DNA of 25,828 nt from Bremia lactucae (Eukaryota; Oomycota; Peronosporomycetes; Peronosporales; Peronosporaceae), in contig NC_090617.1 of NCBI RefSeq assembly GCF_004359215.1, forward strand, positions 2,079,944-2,105,771. The letters run 5' to 3'. Positions 1 through 9,597 of this stretch are shown here, piece by piece. Under the pieces are notes generated by a model. That model saw only the letters and a list, made by a program, of their open reading frames with translations. It did no database searches and was not told where the DNA came from. The number at the start of each line of letters is the position of its first letter. Position 1 is the stretch's first letter. Made by a program: the position numbers and the translations under genes.

Positions 1-845
1 GGCATCGAGCTGGTAGACAACAATGACGGAAGCGTGACGATGTGCCAGCGACGCTACGTGGACGATGTTCTCAAGCGTTTCGGCATGAGTGACTGCAAAG
101 CTGTCATCAGCCCAATGGACATCAGCTCTCGACTAACGTCAAGCAACGCAGCAACTAAAATCAACGTTCCGTTTCGTGAAGCAGTGGGTGCTTTAATGCA
201 CTTGATGACCGCGACACGACCAGACATTGCCTTCGCCGTGGGTTACGTGTCGCGTTTTATGGAAAACCCACAAGTCGAGCATTGGATGGCGGTGAAGCGC
301 ATCCTTCGATACTTGCAAGGAACCAAGTCGCATGGAATCTGTTTTAAGCCTGGCAACAATGTGAATTTTTGCGGCTACTCGGATGCAGACTGGGCCGGTG
401 ATCATGCAGACCGCAAGTCGACTTCAGGATACGCGTTTATTCTCATGGGCGCTCCTGTAAGCTGGGGGAGCAAGAAACAATCAAGTGTGTCGCTGTCAAC
501 AAGTGAGCCGAATATATCGCGCTAAGTTTAGCGATTCAAGAAGGCAAGAGGGTGCATCGCCTACTGCGCGAAATCCTAGACGCGGCAGCAAACAAGTCTG
601 AACCGGTGCTTAAGATCATGGAAGACAACCAGTCGTGTATCAAGATGACGAAGAATCCGGTAAACCATGGTCGTGCGAAACATATCGACATCAAGTATCA
701 TCACATTCGTGATGAAGTAAAGCGTGGTGATGTCAAGTTGGAATACTGCGAGACTTCGAAGATGTTGGCGGATATCATGACGAAAGGACTGCCAGGACCG
801 CGTCACAAGGAATTAACGACAGCGCTTGGCATACACGCGTGTTAG
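1..845 (+). pseudogene. A1: 3' end of family A copia pol (RT C-terminus and RNase H), frameshifted
   Basis: This is the tail of a Ty1/copia polyprotein whose 5' part lies outside the window. It begins just after the RT palm (GIELVDNNDGS) and runs through the RNase H region, with SDADWAGD, the STSE segment, EDNQS and KHIDIKYHHIRDEV visible. It is nearly identical to the same part of A2 and A3. A single A is missing near 506 (agtgagccg here, agtgaagccg in A2 and A3), which shifts the frame in the conserved STSEAEY motif. Codons downstream read in another frame until TAG at 843-845. A second change turns the Trp of GKWVHR into Arg. The piece is non-functional. It abuts a polypurine tract and a 3' LTR, so the element end is complete. 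Confidence 0.93.
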
Positions 846-858
846 CATTGAGGGGGCG
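846..858 (+). other. A1 polypurine tract
   Basis: The purine-rich cattgagggggcg lies directly between the pol stop codon and the LTR start (TATTGAGGG). The same 13 bases precede the LTRs at 8311 and 12494. In copia elements this site primes plus-strand DNA synthesis. Confidence 0.8.
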
Positions 859-1128
859 TATTGAGGGTTATGGGTTTCAGGTAATGTACACAACCCAAAC
901 CAGTCCAATCCGAACCGCGGTTAATCATAGCATCTACTTATATTATAGTATAGTTAGATGCAGTATGTAGAAATGAGTGGTTTCGAGAAGTAAAAGTGTA
1001 AGCCCCAATAAATCAATCACTTCCAAATATTCCTTCTCCTTCACAAGTCGTCTTCACCTTTCAAGTGCAGACTTCTCTCGTGTTCTTCAAGCCTCCTTCT
1101 CTCTTCCAGTGCTCGGTACCCTTTAACA
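859..1128 (+). repeat. Family A LTR, 3' LTR of A1 (270 bp)
   Basis: The repeat starts TATTGAGGG and ends CTTTAACA. It matches the LTRs at 3965-4234, 8311-8580 and 12494-12763 with about one to three differences; I see agtcc for ggtcc and taatcat for taaacat. The first dinucleotide is TA rather than the usual TG. Minus-strand family B integrase sequence follows at once at 1129, so A1 sits inside B1. The expected 5-bp target duplication (tctgc) cannot be tested because the left end of A1 is outside the window. Confidence 0.92.
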
Positions 1129-1821
1129 TCTGCCGTCCCATTAGTCTGGTGGGCGTACGAAACTGTAGTTTGCTGCTCAATTCCTTCATCTTCGTAGAAA
1201 GTCTTGATCGAGCTTGTCGCGAACTCACGAGCTCCATCGTTCCGTACACACTTACCTTCTTATAAAACTGTGTCTGGATCTTCATGATGTAGCTCCTGAT
1301 GTGGCCTTCACTGTCCGATTTGACTTGCATGCAAGCACCCTTTATACATCCGCTAGCTTCATCAACAATGAGTAGCAGATACTTGCTCCTCCAACTGACT
1401 CTTGTTCCATGGGACCGCAAATGTTGAGATATAGCAATTTGAAGATTCATAATGATGCTTGTCGCGGTTGCTCGGGAACGGTATTTGAACCATTCTTCCT
1501 TGATGACAGCCACGGCAAGTGCTTGACAAATTTTGTGTCATCGACGTACTTGCATCCTTTATCATGTCCATGTTGACCATTTTGCGTAGCACTTGAACTG
1601 GAGCATGATTCATACGCGCGTGCAGATCAAACGTCTTTAAACTTGTTGCCGCATTAGCAGATCGTTGAGCCGTACGCAGCCAGTAGAGTCCATCAACAAG
1701 ATCCGCTGTTGTCACTACTTGATACGAGTCCTTACGCTAAACACGCATTTCGGCACCATCAAACATGGAGACCTTGGTTAACATCTCGTTGGTAGAAGAC
1801 ATGGTACTTGGGCTCATAATC
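1129..1821 (-). pseudogene. B1: 5' part of a family B element (gag start fused to pre-integrase and integrase)
   Basis: Read on the minus strand, the sequence starts at the primer-binding site and gag ATG (1817-1815), encodes MSPSTMSS and about a dozen further residues to FDGA, then jumps straight to pol sequence equivalent to family [17 protein letters not shown]. The rest of gag, the zinc knuckle and the protease are missing. The HHCC zinc-binding stretch ([22 protein letters not shown]) and the first part of the integrase core ([13 protein letters not shown]) follow, with a frameshift between them. A TAG soon after FDGAEMRV breaks the frame. The sequence ends at 1129 where the A1 LTR begins. 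It is paralogous to 15682-16374 in B6. Confidence 0.85.
1810..1821 (-). other. B1 primer-binding site
   Basis: GATTATGAGCCC on the minus strand lies directly after the LTR end. It is one base off the GGTTATGAGCCC of families A and C, which complements the initiator tRNA-Met anticodon arm. The gag ATG is embedded in it. Confidence 0.75.
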
Positions 1822-2092
1822 TGATAGAATAAACGAGACAAAGCGAAGCGAGAAGGAGCAAAGAGCAGCAAGGGTGAAAGGGTGGTAAACCGAACTGAAG
1901 ACACTTGAGCAGGAGAAGACATATTTGGAAGTGATTGATTGATTGGGGATTACACTTTTACTTTTCGAAACCACTCATTTCTACATAGTGCATTGAACTA
2001 TACTATAATATACGTGAATGCTATGTTTAATCGTGGTTTGGATTGGACCGGTTTGGGTTGTGTACATTACCTGTAACCCATAACCCTCAATA
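1822..2092 (-). repeat. Family B LTR shared by B1 and B2 (271 bp)
   Basis: On the minus strand it starts TATTGAGGG and ends CTATCA. It is both the 3' LTR of B2 (preceded by a polypurine tract) and the 5' LTR of B1 (followed by a primer-binding site). Its first part resembles the family A LTR, but its last ~100 bases (U5) are different. The same repeat occurs at 12959-13229, 16375-16645 and, in part, 25678-25828. It carries an in-frame upstream ATG (1922) that extends the gag frame. Confidence 0.9.
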
Positions 2093-3964
2093 CGGCCCTC
2101 AATGCGAGCTCGCTTGAATGCCGAAAGCCGCTGTTATTTCCTTGTGGCATGGACCTGTAGTGCCTTAGTCAAAATGTCTGCGAGCATAACCGAAGTCTCG
2201 CAATAGTCGACCTTGACTTCTTCTTGTTTTATCTTTCCACGAATCTGGTGGTACTTGATGTCGATATGTTTAGCGCGGCCATGATTTACAGGATTCTTTG
2301 TCATCTTGATGCATGGCTGATTGTCTTTAGAATTACAAACTCGGGTGTAGAATAAACGGCAGCAATTATAATCTCACAAAGCAAGCGATAAATCTATTTG
2401 CCTTCTTTGATTGCCAGACTAAGTGCAATGTATTCCGCCTCGCTTGTGGAAAGTGAGACGCTTGATTATTTCTTTCAGCCCCAACTTATGGGGGCACTAA
2501 GTAACATGTACGTGTAGCCCGAAGTCGATTTGCGATCAGCAAGATTTCCAGCCCAGTCTGCATCAGAGTATCCACAAAAACCAATCTTATCGCTTGGGTT
2601 GTAACAGATTCCATGCGTCTTGGTGCCTTGTGAATATCAAAAGATACGCTTAACTGCAACGCAGTGTTCTTCTTGGAGGTTCTCAATAAAGCGTGATACA
2701 TATCCGACGGCGTACGCAATATCTGGGCGCGTTACAGTCGTAAGTGGCATCAGCGCACCAGCTGCTTCGCGAGATGGAGCGTCCACTTTGGTAGCTGCAT
2801 TACTTGGGGGCAGCCGAGAGCTTACATCAACCGAACTCACTACAGCTTTGCTTTCGTCCATGCCAAAACGTTTGAGAATATCGTCCACATAGCGACGCTG
2901 ACACATGGTCAAGCTACCCTCTGGGTTGTCTATCAGCTCGATGCCAAGAACAAAGGCACACTAGCCACTGTCCGTCATCTCAAAGCGTGTCTTGAGGTCA
3001 TTCTTGGTACGTGTGACCAATTTNNNNNNNNNNNNNNNNNNNNNNNNNNNNNNNNNNNNNNNNNNNNNNNNNNNNNNNNNNNNNNNNNNNNNNNNNNNNN
3101 NNNNNNNNNNNNNNNNNNNNNNNNNNNNNNNNNNNNNNNNNNNNNNNNNNNNNNNNNNNNNNNNNNNNNNNNNNNNNNNNNNNNNNNNNNNNNNNNNNNN
3201 NNNNNNNNNNNNNNNNNNNNNNNNNNNNNNNNNNNNNNNNNNNNNNNNNNNNNNNNNNNNNNNNNNNNNNNNNNNNNNNNNNNNNNNNNNNNNNNNNNNN
3301 NNNNNNNNNNNNNNNNNNNNNNNNNNNNNNNNNNNNNNNNNNNNNNNNNNNNNNNNNNNNNNNNNNNNNNNNNNNNNNNNNNNNNNNNNNNNNNNNNNNN
3401 NNNNNNNNNNNNNNNNNNNNNNNNNNNNNNNNNNNNNNNNNNNNNNNNNNNNNNNNNNNNNNNNNNNNNNNNNNNNNNNNNNNNNNNNNNNNNNNNNNNN
3501 NNNNNNNNNNNNNNNNNNNNNNNNNNNNNNNNNNNNNNNNNNNNNNNNNNNNNNNNNNNNNNNNNNNNNNNNNNNNNNNNNNNNNNNNNNNNNNNNNNNN
3601 NNNNNNNNNNNNNNNNNNNNNNNNNNNNNNNNNNNNNNNNNNNNNNNNNNNNNNNNNNNNNNNCGTTGCACTTGTCGATAGATCCATTTTCTCTGCGCTT
3701 GATCTTAAACACCCATTTGGTACCGATGGCACGTTGATCGTGTGGCAGCTTGGCAGCACGAAGCATACCACGCAGACGCATGGACTGGAGTTCCCTACGA
3801 ATTGTCTCGCGTCAATGAACTTGCTGCGGTCCATTTATTACCTTTTGGAAAGACTTCGGCTTGATAAGTCGATCGATGCTTCAACGGCATTAGCAGTTGC
3901 ACGCCAAAAACGAGGAGAAGCAGCTTTGACATCTTGGCCATCATTCTTTTCTTTATCGTCTTCC
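2093..3964 (-). pseudogene. B2: 3' part of a family B element (linker, RT, RNase H)
   Basis: On the minus strand this runs from the acidic linker before RT (about 3964) through RT (QRAIGTKWVFKIKRR), a 640-base N gap, the RT C-terminus (TRFEMTDSG, MCQRRYVDDILKRFGM) and RNase H (KHIDIKYHQIR, MLADILTKA) to the polypurine tract at 2104-2093. Stops and frame changes are frequent. In the RNase H region the stop-bearing segment equivalent to SWGSKKQSS (GGC TGA AAG AAA TAA) is shared with B3, B4 and B6. A dinucleotide is missing near 2329 relative to B6. The A2 5' LTR truncates it at 3964/3965, corresponding to B6 position 15102. Confidence 0.87.
3024..3663. other. Run of 640 N inside B2
   Basis: Nothing can be read here. 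The flanks align to B6 14162 and 14802, which are 639 bases apart. If the gap was sized from data, its length fits a B2 that also carries the 213-bp RT duplication of B6. Confidence 0.95.
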
Positions 3965-4234
3965 TATTGAGGGTTATGGGTTTCAGGTAATGTACACAAC
4001 CCAAACCGGTCCAATCCGAACCGCGGTTAAACATAGCATCTACTTATATTATAGTATAGTTAGATGCAGTATGTAGAAATGAGTGGTTTCGAGAAGTAAA
4101 AGTGTAAGCCCCAATAAATCAATCACTTCCAAATATTCCTTCTCCTTCACAAGTCGTCTTCACCTTTCAAGTGCAGACTTCTCTCGTGTTCTTCAAGCCT
4201 CCTTCTCTCTTCCAGTGCTCGGTACCCTTTAACA
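3965..4234 (+). repeat. Family A LTR, 5' LTR of A2
   Basis: It starts TATTGAGGG at the B2 junction and ends CTTTAACA just before the primer-binding site. It appears identical by eye to the LTR at 12494-12763 and differs once from 8311-8580. Confidence 0.93.
4045..4130 (+). promoter_or_regulatory. Predicted LTR promoter: AT-rich box, AATAAA and oomycete-type initiator
   Basis: Within the A LTR, TATATTATAGTATA lies at 4045-4058, AATAAA at 4113-4118 and TCACTTC at 4123-4129. TCACTTC fits the oomycete initiator core YCAYTYY, and the next bases (CAAATATT) loosely resemble the flanking element described with it. Transcription probably starts near 4124, with AATAAA serving the 3' LTR as polyadenylation signal. 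Equivalent positions in the shared LTR are AATAAA 8459-8464 and TCACTTC 8469-8475. This is motif inference only. Confidence 0.45.
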
Positions 4235-4246
4235 GGTTATGAGACC
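4235..4246 (+). other. A2 primer-binding site, overlapping the gag start codon
   Basis: GGTTATGAGACC directly follows the LTR. A3 and C have GGTTATGAGCCC, the reverse complement of GGGCTCATAACC in the anticodon arm of eukaryotic initiator tRNA-Met. A2 carries one mismatch (A for C). The gag ATG (4239-4241) is within the site. Confidence 0.75.
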
Positions 4247-7200
4247 AAGCACGATGTCCTCTGCTCAAGATTCCGCCACCAAGATCTCCATCGACAAATT
4301 CGATGGCGACAACTATGCGACGTGGGGCCGCTACATGCGTGGCGTGTTCCTGACCAAGTCGACTTGGCATGTGGTCAACCGGGAGACTACTCCAACCTTC
4401 GCCGATCCTCGCGCCATGGATGAATATGTCAAGGCGAGCAATATCGCCTTCGGCTTGATGTTGCTGTACATAAGCGCGGATTACCATCACGTGGTTGATG
4501 ACTGCGAAGAAGCATGGGTTGCGTGGGCAAAGCTGAAGACCCTTTACGGCGGATCGCAGAAGGCGGGACGGATCTTCTTGAAGCGACAGCTCTTCAGCAT
4601 GGAGATGGCGGAAGGCGGTAATGTACTTCATCATTGCAATGAAGTCCTCAACATCAGCGCAAAGCTCAAGAGCATCGGAGCCAAGATGGAGGACGAGGAC
4701 GTGGCGATTTGCTTGTTGCGCAGCCTCCCCAAGAGTTACGAGAACGTCGTTCTCAACTTGGAAATGAGCAGCGCGGAATTGTGATCGCGGGACGTCGTGA
4801 AAGTGCTGACAAATGAGCACATCAAGAGACAAGGAAACAAGACGACATCGGTGAAGACTGAAGAAACAACCAAGGCTTTCAGTACCGAACGCGAGTTTCG
4901 TCAGTGTACATTCTGCGGAAAATTGGGGCACACTGTGGAGAAGTGCTGGACCAAGCAGAAGGAAGACAATCGGGGAGCTCGACGCGGCGGCAATTATCGT
5001 GGACGCGGAGCGAATCAAGTTCAGTGGCAAGGCTACAGTGGCAACAGCAACGGTAACTACGATCGTGTGGCGTTTGCTGTGTCAATCAATTGCGGACTTT
5101 CAACGACCAAGAACATGTCCGGGATGTGGGCGATTGATAGCGGTGCTACGCATCACATCTGCTACGAAAAATCCAAGTTCGAAGTTCTGGACGAACACAA
5201 TGAAGGTGAAGTTCTGGTCGCAGATGGAAACAAAGCCGCTATCAAAGGCATCGGGACTATCATCGAAAAGGTACTACTGCCTAACGGTGAAGAACGTGAA
5301 GTCGAGATCAAAAACGCGCTTTTCGTCCCAGATATGAACAAGAACCTACTATCAATTCCGCAAATCAACAAGAGCGGCAAGTTTCAAGTGGTGTTTGATG
5401 GTGCCAAAATAGAGATCTCGCGTAAAGACCCTGAGCAAGTGGTGGCGATGGCAGATCTTGCGGATGGACTCTATTGGCTTCGCACATCTCACCGATCGGT
5501 AAATACTACATCAAGGTCAAGAGTCGAAGATCTTCATGCACGCATGGGCCACGCACCGTTTGATGTCTTGTGCAAAATGGTTTCCAAAGGGATGATCAAG
5601 GATGCTAAAATGTCAGAAAAGGCAAGCAGATCTAGCATATGCCACGGGTGTCAAGAAGGAAAAATGGTACAGCGACCGTTTCCAAGTAACCCGAACAAGC
5701 AGCACTACGACCCGTTCGAGCTTCTACACATCGACACTTGCGGACCCATGGAAGTTGAATCGCTGGGTGGAAGCAAGTACTTGCTACTAATCGTCGATGA
5801 AGGCAGCGGATGCATGAAGGGCTTCGGTCTGCGCGCCAAGTCCGATAGTGAAGAGTGTATCAAAAGATACATCAATGCGGTGCAGACGCAGTTTGACTTC
5901 AAGGTCAAGTTCGTTCGACATGATGGTGCACGAGAATTCGCGACAACTTCAATCAAGGCATTTTACGATGATCAAGGAATCGAGCAGCAAGTCACTGTTC
6001 CGTATGCGCACCAGACGAATGGCACGGCAGAACGGGCAATCCGGACTATCGTAACGATTGGCCGCAGCATGCTCCACTACGCAAAATTAGACAAGTGTTT
6101 CTGGGCTGAGGCAGCAATGACAGCAATATACATCAAGAATCGACTGCCATCGCCCAAGTACCAAGATCAGACTCCGTTCGAGATCATCAACGGATCTCGA
6201 CCAAGTGTCAAACACATGCGAGTTTTTGGCTGCCGTGCGTTCGTGCTGACTCCAAAAGAAAAGTGATCGAAGTGGGATCCGAAGTCCCATGAAGGACTGT
6301 TTATGGGGTACGAAGAAGCATCAAAGGCATACCGCATTTACGACATTGAAACGGATCAGGTGGTGATATCTCGCGATGTCACGTTCGACGAATCGACGTT
6401 TGGGTTCGCACAGACGCCTCTACAAGATGTTGTTGATGATGCCTTATTGGATTTTGACACGATGAGCATCAGTAGTGAACCTGCCACCACGGAGTTCAAG
6501 CAAACAGGCAAGCGCAAGAACCGTTCAAACAGCCAAGAACAAGTGTTTAAACGACCAGCTTGCCGCGGAGCCGGGTTAGAAGAAGCAAGTGCGCCGGATG
6601 ACTTCGAGTTGCGCCACCAAAAACGACGTTCGAATGTTCGAGCTAACCGGGACGAAGAGCAAAAGGACAATGATATGGATGATGATGACGACACCCACCA
6701 CGGTTTTTGGCAAGCAAGCGTGAATGCAGTTGAGGGCGCTGATTTTTCCGAACCAACAACGTTTGAAGACGCGATTAATGGGCCAGATCGAGTACACTGG
6801 CGTAAGGCGATCTGTGCGGAGCTAGACTTTATGAAACTCCGTAGCGTATTTCGAGCAACGAAACTGCCAGCTGGGCAGCACACCATTGGGACCAAGTGGG
6901 TATTCAAGATCAAGCGCAAGGCTGACGGAAACATCGATAAATACAAGGCACGTCTCGTTGCCAAGGGTTTCAAGCAAAAGTATGGCATCGACTACACGGA
7001 GACGTTTTCACCAGTAGTCAAGTATGTGACGCTGCGCATGGTGATTGCACTCACAAAGTACTTCGACTGGACACTGGACCAACTGGACGTGGTGACAGCT
7101 TTTCTGTATGGAGAAATGAAGGAAAGAGTATTCTGTGCGGTCCCAGAAGGCGCCGACGTCAATAAAGATTTTGATTGCTTTGAACTGGTTAAAGCAATCT

Positions 7201-8297
7201 ACGGGCTAAAACAAGCTTCACGGGTATGGAATGACACTTTTCATGAGTTTGTTTGCTCCATCGGATTTCAAGTCTCCGATTTTGATCCGTGCCTTTATCT
7301 CAAGATTGCAAACGGAGAGTGCGTGCTATTGTTGGTCTATGTTGATGATGTACTGGTGACTGGGAGTTCAATTGAAATGATTACGCACACCAAGAAAGAC
7401 TTAAAGTCACGTTTTGAGATGACTGATAGTGGCAAGTGCGCTTTTGTCCTGGGCATCGAGCTGGTAGACAACAATGACGGAAGCGTGACGATGTGCCAGC
7501 GACGCTACGTGGACGATGTTCTCAAGCGTTTCGGCATGAGTGACTGCAAAGCTGTCATCAGCCCAATGGACATCAGCTCTCGACTAACGTCAAGCAACGC
7601 AGCAACTAAAATAAACGTTCCGTTTCGTGAAGCAGTGGGTGCTTTAATGCACTTGATGACCGCGACACGACCAGACATTGCCTTCGCCGTGGGTTACGTG
7701 TCGCGTTTTATGGAAAACCCACAAGTCGAGCATTGGATGGCGGTGAAGCGCATCCTTCGATACTTGCAAGGAACCAAGTCGCATGGAATCTGTTTTAAGC
7801 CTGGCAACAATGTGGATTTTTGCGGCTACTCGGATGCAGACTGGGCCGGTGATCATGCAGACCGCAAGTCGACTTCAGGATACGCGTTTATTCTCATGGG
7901 CGCTCCTGTAAGCTGGGGGAGCAAGAAACAATTAAGTGTGTCGCTGTCAACAAGTGAAGCCGAATATATCGCGCTAAGTTTAGCGATTCAAGAAGGCAAG
8001 TGGGTGCATCGACTACTGCGCGAAATCTTAGACGCGGCAGCAAACAAGTCTAAACCGGTGCTTAAGATCATGGAAGACAACCAGTCGTGTATCAAGATGA
8101 CGAAGAATCCGGTAAACCATGGTCGTGCGAAACATATCGACATCAAGTATCACCACATTCGTGATGAAGTAAAGCGTGGTGATGTCAAGTTGGAATACTG
8201 CGAGACTTCGAAGATGTTGGCGGATATCATGACGAAAGGACTGCCAGGACCGCGTCACAAGGAATTAACGACAGCGCTTGGCATACACGCGTGTTAG
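4239..8297 (+). pseudogene. A2 gag-pol polyprotein, full length with two in-frame stops
   Basis: One frame of 1352 codons runs from ATG 4239 to TAG 8295-8297 and is broken only by TGA at 4782-4784 and 6264-6266. The first is CGA in A3 and the second is AGA. In polyprotein numbering the parts are: copia-type Gag (about 15-185), zinc knuckle C-X2-C-X4-H-X4-C (223-236), protease [10 protein letters not shown] (297-306), integrase zinc H-X4-H-X29-C-X2-C (433-471), and the integrase core with D499, D562 and E598, giving DX35E. Then come a basic and acidic linker (about 755-820), RT from TIGTKWVFK (about 882) with D950 and YVDD (1034-1037), and RNase H with SDADWAGD, STSEAEY and EDNQS. The integrase has HDGAREF where most copia elements have DNGGEF/Y. 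The start codon is set by its place in the primer-binding site. Confidence 0.93.
6510..6566 (+). other. Basic motif in the integrase-RT linker of A2
   Basis: The encoded residues fit KRxxRxxSxEQxxKxPxxR. The same spacing occurs in A3 (10693-10749) and in family C (20581-20640, minus), in linkers that otherwise barely align. Two basic clusters separated by about ten residues resemble a bipartite nuclear localisation signal such as that in Ty1 integrase. The function is inferred. Confidence 0.5.
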
Positions 8298-8310
8298 CAT
8301 TGAGGGGGCG
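8298..8310 (+). other. A2 polypurine tract
   Basis: cattgagggggcg lies between the pol stop and the LTR start and is identical to the tracts before the A1 and A3 3' LTRs. Confidence 0.8.
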
Positions 8311-8580
8311 TATTGAGGGTTATGGGTTTCAGGTAATGTACACAACCCAAACCAGTCCAATCCGAACCGCGGTTAAACATAGCATCTACTTATATTATAG
8401 TATAGTTAGATGCAGTATGTAGAAATGAGTGGTTTCGAGAAGTAAAAGTGTAAGCCCCAATAAATCAATCACTTCCAAATATTCCTTCTCCTTCACAAGT
8501 CGTCTTCACCTTTCAAGTGCAGACTTCTCTCGTGTTCTTCAAGCCTCCTTCTCTCTTCCAGTGCTCGGTACCCTTTAACA
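8311..8580 (+). repeat. Family A LTR shared by A2 (3') and A3 (5')
   Basis: It is preceded by a polypurine tract and followed by a primer-binding site, so it ends one element and begins the next. It differs from the two outer LTRs at one position (agtcc for ggtcc). Confidence 0.93.
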
Positions 8581-8592
8581 GGTTATGAGCCC
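8581..8592 (+). other. A3 primer-binding site, overlapping the gag start codon
   Basis: GGTTATGAGCCC is an exact 12-base complement of the initiator tRNA-Met anticodon arm (GGGCTCATAACC). It lies immediately after the LTR and encodes the first gag codons (ATG at 8585). Confidence 0.8.
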
Positions 8593-9340
8593 AAGCACGA
8601 TGTCCTCTGCTCAAGATTCCGCCACCAAGATCTCCATCGACAAATTCGATGGCGACAACTATGCGACGTGGAGCCGCTACATGCGTGGCGTGTTCCTGAC
8701 CAAGTCGACTTGGCATGTGGTCAACCGGGAGACTACTCCAACCTTCGCCGATCCTCGCGCCATGGACGAATATGTCAAGGCGAGCAATATCGCCTTCGGC
8801 TTGATGTTGCTGTACATAAGCGCGGATTACCATCACGTGGTTGATGACTGCGAAGAAGCATGGGTTGCGTGGGCAAAGCTGAAGACCCTCTACGGCGGAT
8901 CGCAGAAGGCGGGACGGATCTTCTTGAAGCGACAGCTCTTCAGCATGGAGATGGCGGAAGGCGGTAATGTACTTCATCATTGCAATGAAGTCCTCAACAT
9001 CAGCGCAAAGCTCAAGAGCATCGGCGCCAAGATGGAGGACGAGGACGTGGCGATTTGCTTGTTGCGCAGCCTCCCCAAGAGTTACGAGAACGTCGTTCTC
9101 AACTTGGAGATGAGCAGCGCGGAATTGCGATCGCGGGACGTCGTGAAAGTGCTGACAAATGAGCACATCAAGAGACAAGGAAACAAGACGACATCGGTGA
9201 AGACTGAAGAAACAACCAAGGCTTTCAGTACCGAACGCGAGTTTCGTCAGTGTACATTCTGCGGAAAATTGGGGCACACTGTGGAGAAGTGCTGGACCAA
9301 GCAGAAGGAAGACAATCGGGGAGCTCGACGCGGCGGCAAT
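8585..9340 (+). CDS. A3 gag and nucleocapsid portion of the gag-pol polyprotein (partial, runs into the gap)
   Basis: The frame opens at the ATG in the primer-binding site ([11 protein letters not shown]) and stays open for 252 codons to the N run. Residues of about 15-185 form a copia-type Gag domain ([13 protein letters not shown] near the start, [30 protein letters not shown]). The CCHC knuckle ([14 protein letters not shown]) is followed by an Arg/Gly-rich stretch (RGARRGGN), as expected for RNA packaging in the particle. Codon 182 is CGA where A2 has a stop. Expression would come from the LTR at 8311-8580. As the reading frame is cut by the gap and the C LTR, only a Gag-like product could be made. 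Confidence 0.88.
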
Positions 9341-9597
9341 NNNNNNNNNNNNNNNNNNNNNNNNNNNNNNNNNNNNNNNNNNNNNNNNNNNNNNNNNNNN
9401 NNNNNNNNNNNNNNNNNNNNNNNNNNNNNNNNNNNNNNNNNNNNNNNNNNNNNNNNNNNNNNNNNNNNNNNNNNNNNNNNNNNNNNNNNNNNNNNNNNNN
9501 NNNNNNNNNNNNNNNNNNNNNNNNNNNNNNNNNNNNNNNNNNNNNNNNNNNNNNNNNNNNNNNNNNNNNNNNNNNNNNNNNNNNNNNNNNNNNNNNN
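9341..9597. other. Run of 257 N inside A3
   Basis: Nothing can be read. It should contain the rest of a family C LTR or element and up to 643 bases of A3 (A2 equivalents 4995-5637). That is more than the stated 257, so either the size is arbitrary or A3 has a deletion here. Confidence 0.95.

Larger units (their letters stand above)
3965..8580 (+). mobile_element. A2: complete family A Ty1/copia retrotransposon (4.6 kb)
   Basis: Two 270-bp LTRs (3965-4234 and 8311-8580) flank an internal region with primer-binding site, one gag-pol frame of 1352 codons and a polypurine tract. I count one difference between the two LTRs (ggtcc versus agtcc), which suggests a recent insertion. The pol order IN-RT-RNase H defines Ty1/copia. 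Its 3' LTR also serves as the 5' LTR of A3, giving a tandem pair. The left flank is B2 sequence (cttcc) and the right flank of the pair is B5 sequence (gcgga), so no target-site duplication is present. Two nonsense codons inactivate the polyprotein in this copy. Confidence 0.93.

Noticed and set aside
2961..3834. Long open frames spanning the N run at 3024-3663.
   Set aside because: They are open only because N cannot encode a stop. The flanking bases belong to degenerate minus-strand B2 pol.
6356..6988. Antisense open frame of 210 codons, also present in A3 (10539-11171).
   Set aside because: It lies opposite the conserved pol linker and RT codons. Its presence in both copies only reflects their near identity, and it shows no recognisable domain.
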